From an uncultured Mollicutes bacterium (lineage in GTDB: Bacteria > Bacillota_I > Bacilli_A > RFN20 > CAG-449): DNA of 6,910 nt. Positions within the stretch are counted from its first letter, which is position 1. Every line of letters begins with the position of its first letter. The stretch covers positions 1 through 6,910 of the forward strand of contig URVS01000074.1 of assembly GCA_900551385.1 (NCBI GenBank), read 5' to 3'. This document shows, piece by piece, positions 1-6,327 of the stretch. The position numbers and the translations under genes are program-made. The notes under the pieces were generated by a model. That model was not told the DNA's origin. It made no database searches and saw only the letters and a program-made list of their open reading frames with translations.

Positions 1-1752
1 ATAGAAGAAGTTATTATAAATACTAATTTTAATGGTAGCGATAGACGGAAAGCATATTTATTATTTACAGATAAGATTAATAGTAAATTTGTAGTTGCTA
101 ACTTTAAGAGTGGAAAATGGTGGGTGGATACTGAAGAATATACACCAGGAATTAATGATGCTGTAATTGCTGAACTAATTGAAACTAATGACAGAGCTGA
201 TATAACCTTACTTACGAATGATTTTGAGTCAATTAAAGGTGAAGATGGAGATGATGCATATACTGTTAATTTAACAAATGAAAATCATACAGCAACCTGT
301 GATAATGAAGGAAATTTATTAGATGGTGAAATAGAAAAAGTAAAAACAGAAATACATGTTTTTAAAGGAACTCAAGAAGTTCCTTTTGTTGTTTCTAAAG
401 AAGATGTAGGATGTACTTCAATTTACGATTCGAATTCTAAATTGTTAAAAGTTACTCATATCGAAGATATGTCTGCTACAGTTACTTTAAATATAAGAGT
501 AGATAATGTTGATTTTACTAAAGCAAAATATGTTAAAAATGTTTCTGATCAAGGTGATTATTTAGGTGGATGTCCTACTACTGGAGATGTAAATGTTTTA
601 GTTTTGCCAATAGAATTTTCTGATAAAAAAGCAAGTACAAATGGATATAGTATTGAAAATATCAAAACAGCATTCAATGGTAAAAAAGCATCATCTAATT
701 TAAAATATCCAAGTGTTAGTGAATTTTATAATACTTCAAGTTATGGCAAGTTAAATCTTAATTTTGATGTATTAGATAAATGGTATTCTCCAAGCAAAAA
801 CAGTTCATATTATATAGAAATGTCTGAAAATCAAAACCCAGATCAAATAATAATAAATGAAATATTAAAAAAATTAATTAATGAAGGAAAAAATTTAAGT
901 AAATATGATTCTGATAATAATGGAATTATTGATGCAATTGTAGTTATTAATACTCTAGATATTGATTATGATGTTACTCTTCAATGGGCTTATAGATATT
1001 GGAATTATTCATATGCTGATGTTAAATATGATGGATTATATATGAAAGATTATTTGTGGTCATCTTATAATTTTCTAAAAGAAACATCAGATGGATTTAA
1101 TGGAACACCAAACAATACTTATACATTTATTCATGAATTTGGTCATGTTTTAGGCGCAGATGATTATTATGATACATCTTATGTTAATAATCCTAATAAT
1201 AGTAGTCCATTAGATGGTAGAGATGTTATGGATAGTGATTTTGGTGATCATAACCCATTTACAAAATTTAATTATGGTTGGCTAACTAAATCAAGATTAA
1301 TTACTACTGAGACATCAACAACAGTTAATTTAGATGATTTTTCTAAAGCTGGTGATAGCATTATAATTGCTAATAATTGGGATGATAATTTAGGTGCTTA
1401 TCAAGAATATTATGTATTAATGTATTTTAAAAATACTGGATTAAATGAAGATAGCAATTATTTTTCTTATCAAGGTGTGGCAATGTATCATGTTGATAGT
1501 TCTTTATATGAATTTATAGAACAAAATCAAAAATATTATAGTGTTAGAAACAATAATACATTTTATGGAGAAAATGCAAAACCAAATTATTTAATAGAAC
1601 TTGTTAGCAGTGGTAGTAAGATTGTATATCAAACAAATGCTGAATCATCAAAAAATATAATTGATAATCAAGGAAATAAAATATCTTATTATTTCAAAGT
1701 TAATTCATTGGGTAGCACAAGTGCACAATTGACATTTACTAAAAATAAGTAA
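1..1752 (+). CDS. Phage-tail-like Ig domain fused to M6-family zinc metalloprotease (5' partial)
   Basis: The frame is open from base 1 to the TAA at 1750-1752, so the gene starts upstream; the GTG at 124 is an internal valine, not a supported start. It shows 583 residues, numbered here from the window edge. Residues about 80-183 contain GEDGDDAYTVNLTNENHT, a 'KGTQEVP' strand and a final 'VTLNIRVDNVDFTK' strand. I recognise this from memory as an Ig-like domain of phage tail and minor structural proteins. From about residue 195 an M6 (immune inhibitor A-like) protease follows: 'VNVLVLPIEFSD', an Asp-rich 'YDSDNNGIIDAI' at 302-313, the zinc motif HEFGHVLGADD (H378, E379, H382, D388), a Met-turn 'DVMD' (M410) and 'KFNYGWL'. 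The C-terminal part has the family's 'EYYVLMYFKNTGL' and 'YHVD' segments. The active site is intact, so it should be an active zinc endopeptidase. Its export route is unknown because the N-terminus is missing. It could instead be an ordinary secreted protease with an Ig-like N-terminal domain. M6 assignment is firm; the phage link is likely but recalled. Confidence 0.85.
   Translation: MEEVIINTNFNGSDRRKAYLLFTDKINSKFVVANFKSGKWWVDTEEYTPGINDAVIAELIETNDRADITLLTNDFESIKGEDGDDAYTVNLTNENHTATCDNEGNLLDGEIEKVKTEIHVFKGTQEVPFVVSKEDVGCTSIYDSNSKLLKVTHIEDMSATVTLNIRVDNVDFTKAKYVKNVSDQGDYLGGCPTTGDVNVLVLPIEFSDKKASTNGYSIENIKTAFNGKKASSNLKYPSVSEFYNTSSYGKLNLNFDVLDKWYSPSKNSSYYIEMSENQNPDQIIINEILKKLINEGKNLSKYDSDNNGIIDAIVVINTLDIDYDVTLQWAYRYWNYSYADVKYDGLYMKDYLWSSYNFLKETSDGFNGTPNNTYTFIHEFGHVLGADDYYDTSYVNNPNNSSPLDGRDVMDSDFGDHNPFTKFNYGWLTKSRLITTETSTTVNLDDFSKAGDSIIIANNWDDNLGAYQEYYVLMYFKNTGLNEDSNYFSYQGVAMYHVDSSLYEFIEQNQKYYSVRNNNTFYGENAKPNYLIELVSSGSKIVYQTNAESSKNIIDNQGNKISYYFKVNSLGSTSAQLTFTKNK
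364..386. repeat. Perfect 9-bp inverted repeat inside the M6 fusion gene
   Basis: AAAGGAACT (364-372) and AGTTCCTTT (378-386) are exact reverse complements around a 5-base loop, with one more T after. It resembles a weak intrinsic terminator but lies inside the coding sequence, in the phage-like domain, where it encodes 'FKGTQEVPF'. Chance is possible in such AT-rich DNA; no function is claimed. Confidence 0.4.
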
Positions 1753-1781
1753 AGAAGTGAAAAAAATCACTTCTTTTTTTT
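1751..1781 (+). terminator. Intrinsic terminator after the M6 fusion gene
   Basis: A 10-bp perfect stem, AAAGAAGTGA (1751-1760) with TCACTTCTTT (1767-1776), closes a loop of six A. The T run spans 1774-1781. The stem begins within the TAA stop codon. This is a textbook Rho-independent terminator, and it should separate transcription of the protease gene from the hydrolase gene that starts 28 bases further on, unless read-through is intended. Confidence 0.88.
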
Positions 1782-1808
1782 ATTATCATAAAATAAAGAG
1801 GTGATTAT

Positions 1809-2219
1809 ATGAGAATAAGACATACATCAAATGAGATAAATTTATTAGGTAGATTAATGAGAGCAGAAGCTGTAGGAGAAGGTATTTTTGGAATGAAACT
1901 TGTAGGGAATGTTGTAGTTAATAGAGTTGTATATACTTGTAAACCATTTAAAAAAATTGACACTATTTATAAAGCTATATATCAAAAAAATCAATTTGAA
2001 GGAATAAGCATTTCTTTATTTAATGCTCAAGCTAGATCTAAAGAACGAAAAATAGCTTATGATTGTATAAAATATTGGCGAGCATATCCAGCATATTCAG
2101 CATTATATTTTCAAAATCCTGGAAAAGGTAAATCTTGTAAAAAAGATTGGTATGGAACATTAGTGGGTAGATATAGACATCATTGTTTTTATAATCCAAC
2201 AAAGATTTGTAATTTATAA
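1809..2219 (+). CDS. SleB/CwlJ-family cell wall hydrolase
   Basis: This 136-residue protein fits the Hydrolase_2 (SleB/CwlJ) family of peptidoglycan hydrolases. The N-terminal 'LLGRLMRAEAVGEG' (12-25) contains the expected catalytic glutamate E20. It is followed by 'LVGNVVVNRV' (31-40), an Ala-rich helix and 'YSALYFQNP', all in the family order. Its length is close to CwlJ of Bacillus (about 140 residues) and shorter than SleB, which has a signal peptide and peptidoglycan-binding domain. No signal peptide or membrane segment is visible, which fits CwlJ or a phage lysin released by a holin. A strong Shine-Dalgarno (AGAGGTGA, 1797-1804) sits 4 bases before the ATG. In spore formers such enzymes open the spore cortex during germination; in phages they act as endolysins or tail lysins. 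Position after a possible tail protein favours the phage reading, but no spore or holin gene is in view. The family is well supported, the role is not. Confidence 0.82.
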   Translation: MRIRHTSNEINLLGRLMRAEAVGEGIFGMKLVGNVVVNRVVYTCKPFKKIDTIYKAIYQKNQFEGISISLFNAQARSKERKIAYDCIKYWRAYPAYSALYFQNPGKGKSCKKDWYGTLVGRYRHHCFYNPTKICNL

Positions 2220-2273
2220 AAATTTAATATATTAAATATAGATAAAAAATATAATTAATAAGAAAAAAATGTA

Positions 2274-2301
2274 TTGATAATTTAATATTTAAGAGTAAAA
2301 T
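2274..2301 (+). promoter_or_regulatory. Putative sigma-A promoter of the MATE gene
   Basis: TTGATA (2274-2279) and TAAAAT (2296-2301) are separated by 16 bases and resemble -35 and -10 boxes. Transcription would start near 2308, leaving a leader of about 17 bases that contains the GGAAGAAG ribosome-binding sequence (2312-2319) before the ATG at 2325. AT-rich DNA gives such matches by chance, so this rests on spacing and position. Confidence 0.5.
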
Positions 2302-2324
2302 GTTTTTTCGTGGAAGAAGTAATT

Positions 2325-3797
2325 ATGAAAGAAATGTTTTTGAAATTAAAAGAAATTTTTAAACCTATTGATCTTACTAAAGGAACATGTTGGAAAACTA
2401 TATTAGTTTTTTCTTTGCCTGTTATTTTGTCTTATTTATTACAACAAATATATTCTATTTCAGACGCTTCTATTGTAGGACAAACATTATCTTCAAGTGA
2501 AGTAGCAGGAGTAAATGATACAACATCGTTAGTATTTATATTTTTACAATTTGCTTTTGGTGTTACTGCGGGATTTTGTGTTATTACTTCTAATAATGTA
2601 GGCTCAAAAAATATAAAAGGTGTAAAAAAATCTTTTGCTACTCAAATTATTTTATCATTAATTTTATCAATCATTTTAACAATTATTGCCTTATTATTTT
2701 TAAATCCTATGTTAACAATTATTAATATTACACCTAATAATAAAGATGTATATGAAGCAGCATATACATATTGCTTTGTTATTTTTGCTGGTATTGTAGG
2801 ACAATTATTTTATAATTTTATTTGCTCTTTTTTAAGAAGTATTGGTGATTCATTCACACCACTTATGTTTTTATTATTTTCAACAATATTAAATATATGT
2901 TTAGACTTATTATTTATTATTACTTTTAAATGGGGTGTTTTTGGCGCGGCAATTGCTACTGTTTTAGCACAAGTAATTAGTACAATTGCTTGTTTTATTT
3001 ATACATTCATTAAATATAAAGAGTTAAGATTACATAAAGAAGATTTTAAAATTAATTTAAAAGATATTACATCTCATTTATATCAAGGCATACCTTTGGG
3101 TTTACAATTTTCTATTTTAGCAATAGGCATAATTGTGTTGCAAAGTATGGTTGTTAAATTTGATATGATTGATGGAGTAATGGTATCTAATGCGGCTCAA
3201 AATGGTTTTGGAGCTGCTAATAAATTGTATTATTTGATTTCTACACCTTTAAATGCATTAGGAGTGGCAATGACTAGTTTTACTGCTCAAAATTTAGGCG
3301 CTAGAGATTATGAAAGAGTAAAAAAAGGTACATTACAAGCTCTATTAATGATGGTTATAATTGCTTTTATTTCTTCTTGCATTAGTTTTTTATTAACAAT
3401 TAATGGTGCTTATTTATATGTGTTTTTAAGTCCAGATAAAGTAACTAGTGAAACTATTAGATATGGTAATTCTTATATTTACGTTGATTTTATTATGTTT
3501 ATTTTTGTGGGTTTTATTTATATTGTAAGAAATTGCATTCAAGGAATAAGAAAATCTCAATATGTTTTAATTGCAGGTTTTGCTGAATTAGTTGGTAGAA
3601 TTTTAGTTTGTATTTTTGTTCCTAAATTATTTTGCAATGGTAATGTTGATGCTTTAGCACCTTCTATTGCTTTTATTAGCTTATGTGCTGCAGATCCAGC
3701 AGCATGGATTTGTTCTGATTTAGTTTTAAGTATTCCTTTTATAAAAAATATTTTAAAGAAAAATTATTTATATTTAGAAAAACAATCTCTTAAATAA
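2325..3797 (+). CDS. MATE-family multidrug/Na+ antiporter
   Basis: This 490-residue integral membrane protein should export cationic drugs or metabolites in exchange for Na+ or H+. It starts with an amphipathic stretch and 'IDLTKGTCWKTILVFSLPVIL', the usual entry to the first helix in MepA-like Bacillota MATE proteins. Then come 'QQIYSISDASIVG' (about 40-52), 'FICSFLRSIGDSFTPL' (165-180), 'GVFGAAIATVLAQ' (204-216) and, opening the second half, 'QGIPLGLQFSI' (254-264). Hydrophobic segments fit the 12-helix fold of two six-helix halves, and length is normal. An in-frame GTG lies at 2310, but I chose the ATG at 2325 because GGAAGAAG (2312-2319) is positioned to serve it and the GTG would lie almost at the predicted transcription start. 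It is monocistronic, and its last 24 bases overlap the convergent C1 protease gene. The substrate cannot be read from sequence. A polysaccharide flippase is less likely given these motifs. Confidence 0.9.
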   Translation: MKEMFLKLKEIFKPIDLTKGTCWKTILVFSLPVILSYLLQQIYSISDASIVGQTLSSSEVAGVNDTTSLVFIFLQFAFGVTAGFCVITSNNVGSKNIKGVKKSFATQIILSLILSIILTIIALLFLNPMLTIINITPNNKDVYEAAYTYCFVIFAGIVGQLFYNFICSFLRSIGDSFTPLMFLLFSTILNICLDLLFIITFKWGVFGAAIATVLAQVISTIACFIYTFIKYKELRLHKEDFKINLKDITSHLYQGIPLGLQFSILAIGIIVLQSMVVKFDMIDGVMVSNAAQNGFGAANKLYYLISTPLNALGVAMTSFTAQNLGARDYERVKKGTLQALLMMVIIAFISSCISFLLTINGAYLYVFLSPDKVTSETIRYGNSYIYVDFIMFIFVGFIYIVRNCIQGIRKSQYVLIAGFAELVGRILVCIFVPKLFCNGNVDALAPSIAFISLCAADPAAWICSDLVLSIPFIKNILKKNYLYLEKQSLK

Positions 3798-5723
3798 AAT
3801 TATTAACAATATTAAAATAATACTTGATGGTAAAATAATAATTAATGGATTAAATTCTTTAAAATAATCATTATCATAAATTAATTTTACTTCAAAAATT
3901 GTTTGTTTATAATTTTCTTTATCATCTAAAATATATTCAATTTCAGCATATTTAATGTCTTTATTAAGAAGTGTTTGATTATTTACCCATTGAAAAGAAG
4001 ATGGTAAAGGAATGTCATTTAATGTTTTTTGGTTTTTATGTACTTCAACAGAAGTAATAATATTATCTGGTTTATCACTTTTTTCGATTATAAAATTTAT
4101 TGTTTTAGTGCCTGTAAAATTATTGATTCCTGTAATTAAAATAGTCGCATTACCTGCATTGATATTATTATCATAATTTAAAAAATAATCTTGTTTTTCT
4201 ATTAATAAATTGTTATTAAATGATATTTTTAAATCTTTAAATTGTTTATTTTTATTATAAACATTTTGTTTTTTATCTAATTCAAATAAACAATTATTAA
4301 TATCATTAGGATTAATATTAAAAAATACTGTTTTATTTCCATAATAATTATTTAATCCAGAAATAGTAATTTTACCTTGTCCTACATTGATATTGTTTTC
4401 AATATCTAGAGAATAATTTTCTTTATTAATAATATTATTATCAAGTTTTACTTCAATATTAGGATTAATTGGTGAACCTGTATAATAATAATTATCATTA
4501 AAATTTATTTCTGCTTGAGATAAATCAAAATTATTTTTTTCTTTTAAAATTGTGTATGCTTTAATTCTAGGAGTAAAATAGTTATATTTGACCCAATCTG
4601 TATTATAACGATAACTATTACCTAATCCATTACTAACTGCAATAGAAGCATCATTATCTAAATTGTTTACACTTAAACAAACACTAAAATATGAATTTTT
4701 TTTAATTTTAATTAAATCGTTTAATTCAATTGTATGAATACCTGGATATTTAAATGTTTCTTCTTGAGAATAATGATTTTCACTTACTGGATTATCACTT
4801 TCTACATTAGTATATATATCAAGCTTACAATTAACATTATATCCATTAATACTTATATTAATTGCTTTTATATATTCATCCTTATTATCACCTTTTTGAG
4901 CTTTAAAAATATTACTTGCTTTAGTTAAGTTTGTAGAAATAGAATCATTTAACATACCATCATAAAAATAATTAAAATCATATTTATCTTTTTTAGCGTA
5001 TTTAAAACTATAACATTGAGAACTTAAATTATTATAAGATAAATAAAAATAAGGTAATGAAGAATAACTATTTTTAATTAACCAACCACCATTTTGATTA
5101 CTTGCTTTAGGATAATAATTATTGGCATCAATTGTATCATCCCATCCTATAATAGTACAGGCATGACTAATACCTATTTTATCTTCTATAGCGTTATAAT
5201 ATTTGGTTTCTCTATTGTTATTATAAGAAAAAGTAACTGCACCATGATTAATGATATTTTCTTTAATTTGATTAATTGTTTCTTGTAAAGTAAATTTATT
5301 TGTATCAATATAATTTGCTTCTTCTAGTTTGTATTCACTATAAATAAAAGGGTCTATATTTACTGGATCATTATAATTAGTCGGTCCATACCATTGAGAA
5401 AATAAACTTGTAACAATTGAAGGACTTCCACTAGCTTTAAGATAATCGGAAGTAGTTTCATTTTCAAAATAAGCATTATTTAATGGTTCTTCTTTTCTAT
5501 AAAAACGATTATACGCGACAGAAGTAGGATTAAGATTAACATTAGAAGATAATTTATCTTTTAAAATTGATGTTTCACTAGCACTGATGGAGGCATAAGC
5601 CCAACATAAATTAGTAGAACCTTGATCTTTAACAGGTGTAACAATGTTATCATTTCTAGCATCATAAATAAGGTTGTTTTGTTGAGTAATAAATAAAGGT
5701 AATAAAAATAATAATAATTTCAT
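3774..5723 (-). CDS. Secreted, membrane-anchored papain-like (C1) cysteine protease with lectin-like and Ig-like domains
   Basis: This 649-residue surface protease has a short N-terminal signal sequence (hydrophobic residues 3-12). The C1A catalytic domain (about 20-240) has an intact active site: oxyanion Q34 in 'VKDQG', nucleophile C40 in 'LCWAYAS', H187 in 'SHACTIIGWDD' and N218 in 'GGWLIKNSY'. Residues about 245-390 match the lectin-like domain that follows C1 domains in many Bacillota and archaeal surface proteins. Two homologous Ig-like repeats follow (404-470 and 478-546), then a possible third related module (about 555-615), a hydrophobic helix (625-644) and a short 'FKRLFF' tail. The tail indicates a membrane anchor with the protease outside; no LPXTG motif is present. 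No long propeptide is seen. The ATG at 5723 is preceded by an in-frame TAA and is the only start preserving the signal sequence, yet no Shine-Dalgarno precedes it. The 3' end overlaps the MATE gene. Family assignment is firm; the substrate is unknown, plausibly host or neighbouring-cell surface proteins. Confidence 0.9.
   Translation of the reverse strand: MKLLLFLLPLFITQQNNLIYDARNDNIVTPVKDQGSTNLCWAYASISASETSILKDKLSSNVNLNPTSVAYNRFYRKEEPLNNAYFENETTSDYLKASGSPSIVTSLFSQWYGPTNYNDPVNIDPFIYSEYKLEEANYIDTNKFTLQETINQIKENIINHGAVTFSYNNNRETKYYNAIEDKIGISHACTIIGWDDTIDANNYYPKASNQNGGWLIKNSYSSLPYFYLSYNNLSSQCYSFKYAKKDKYDFNYFYDGMLNDSISTNLTKASNIFKAQKGDNKDEYIKAINISINGYNVNCKLDIYTNVESDNPVSENHYSQEETFKYPGIHTIELNDLIKIKKNSYFSVCLSVNNLDNDASIAVSNGLGNSYRYNTDWVKYNYFTPRIKAYTILKEKNNFDLSQAEINFNDNYYYTGSPINPNIEVKLDNNIINKENYSLDIENNINVGQGKITISGLNNYYGNKTVFFNINPNDINNCLFELDKKQNVYNKNKQFKDLKISFNNNLLIEKQDYFLNYDNNINAGNATILITGINNFTGTKTINFIIEKSDKPDNIITSVEVHKNQKTLNDIPLPSSFQWVNNQTLLNKDIKYAEIEYILDDKENYKQTIFEVKLIYDNDYFKEFNPLIIILPSSIILILLIILFKRLFF
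4086..4292 (-). repeat. Second Ig-like repeat of the C1 protease
   Basis: Residues 478-546 of the C1 protease. It shares with the preceding copy the pattern 'NNIN-x-G' then 'ITG-x-NN', 'G-x-KT' and a closing 'FxI' strand (here 'NNINAGNATILITGINNFTG'). Such repeats form stalk or binding modules in Gram-positive surface proteins. The copies have diverged in both protein and DNA. Confidence 0.75.
4314..4514 (-). repeat. First Ig-like repeat of the C1 protease
   Basis: Residues 404-470 of the C1 protease, including 'YYYTGSPINPNIEV' and 'NNINVGQGKITISGLNNYYG'. The 'YTG-x-x-I-x-P-x-I-x-V' opening is characteristic of Ig-like stalk repeats in Bacillota surface proteins. It is homologous to the copy at 4086-4292. 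Confidence 0.75.
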
Positions 5724-5729
5724 ATTTTA

Positions 5730-5748
5730 ATTATAAAATCTAATTATA
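5730..5748 (-). promoter_or_regulatory. Putative -10 boxes of the C1 protease gene
   Basis: On the minus strand TATAAT occurs twice, at 5748-5743 and 5735-5730. The nearer box ends 6 bases before the start codon, which would give a nearly leaderless transcript. The farther box would give a leader of about 13 bases. No good -35 box is seen at the right distance from either (TTTATT lies 17 bases upstream of the farther one). AT richness makes chance matches likely. Confidence 0.35.
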
Positions 5749-5750
5749 AA

Positions 5751-5779
5751 TTGAAAATAAACTTTAATAAAAATATAAA
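5751..5779 (+). promoter_or_regulatory. Putative sigma-A promoter of the trmL operon
   Basis: TTGAAA (5751-5756) and TATAAA (5774-5779) are separated by the ideal 17 bases. Transcription would begin near 5786, leaving about 23 bases of leader with the GAGGT ribosome-binding site at 5798-5802. It overlaps the upstream region of the divergent protease gene, so the two promoters may interfere. Confidence 0.6.
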
Positions 5780-5808
5780 TAATAGTATTATTTTTATGAG
5801 GTTAAATT

Positions 5809-6321
5809 ATGATAAATATTGTTTTGTATCAACCAGAAATCGCTGGCAATTGTGGTAACATTGTGAGAACTTGTGCATCAATTAATGCTAGATTGCACTT
5901 GATTCATCCACTTGGATTTTCTTTAGATGAGAAAAGCTTTAAAAGAGCAGGTATGGATTATTTTCTTGATTGTGAAATAATAGAATATAATTCAATAGAA
6001 GAATTTTATCAAAAACATCCTAATCAAGAAATATTTTATATAACTAGATATGCTAAAAAAGTTTATTCAGATGAAGATTATTCTTTACCTACTAAAGATT
6101 ATTATTTTATGTTTGGTAGAGAATCTACAGGTATCCCTTATGATATATTAAAAAATCATATAGAACATTGCTTAAGAATACCAATGCAAAGAAATGCTAG
6201 AAGTCTTAATTTAAGTAATTGTGTTGCCTTAGTTAGTTATGAAGCTTGTAGACAACAAGATTTCTATTTGCTAGCGACTGAAGAAACTTTTAAAGGTGCT
6301 GATTTTTTATTAAAGGAGTAA
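5809..6321 (+). CDS. trmL: tRNA (cytidine(34)-2'-O)-methyltransferase TrmL
   Basis: This 170-residue cytosolic enzyme of the SPOUT (SpoU/TrmH) class uses S-adenosylmethionine to methylate the ribose 2'-OH at the wobble base of tRNA-Leu isoacceptors, which supports accurate codon reading. All three family motifs are in order. Motif 1 is 'NCGNIVRTCA' (14-23), where the usual form is N-T-G-N. Motif 2 is 'FGRESTGIP' (102-110). Motif 3 is 'IPMQRNARSLNLSNCVAL' (124-141), part of the trefoil knot that binds the cofactor. 'RAGMDYF' (46-52) is also typical. Length matches TrmL (YibK/CspR), which lacks the extra N-terminal domain of larger SpoU enzymes. GAGGT lies 6 bases before the ATG. The gene begins an operon with the aminopeptidase 6 bases downstream. 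The call is secure at family level; the exact tRNA targets are inferred from the family. Confidence 0.94.
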   Translation: MINIVLYQPEIAGNCGNIVRTCASINARLHLIHPLGFSLDEKSFKRAGMDYFLDCEIIEYNSIEEFYQKHPNQEIFYITRYAKKVYSDEDYSLPTKDYYFMFGRESTGIPYDILKNHIEHCLRIPMQRNARSLNLSNCVALVSYEACRQQDFYLLATEETFKGADFLLKE

Positions 6322-6327
6322 AAATTT

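Noticed and set aside
124..126. GTG at 124 as the start of the M6 gene
   Set aside because: The frame is open all the way to base 1 and no ribosome-binding site precedes the GTG. The gene is truncated by the window edge.
2222..2237. 16-base perfect palindrome ATTTAATATATTAAAT as an operator or terminator
   Set aside because: It is entirely A/T, lacks a following T run, and a palindrome of this length is expected about once by chance in a window of this composition. Kept only as context for the boundary question.
2310..2312. GTG at 2310 as the start of the MATE gene
   Set aside because: No Shine-Dalgarno lies before it and it falls at the predicted transcription start. GGAAGAAG just after it serves the ATG at 2325.
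4734..4928. Small plus-strand open frame rich in Ile/Phe/Tyr
   Set aside because: It lies antisense inside the C1 protease gene. Its hydrophobic composition simply reflects the complement of AT-rich codons, and there is no ribosome-binding site.
5094..5288. Second small plus-strand hydrophobic open frame
   Set aside because: It is also antisense to the catalytic region of the C1 protease, and nothing supports translation.
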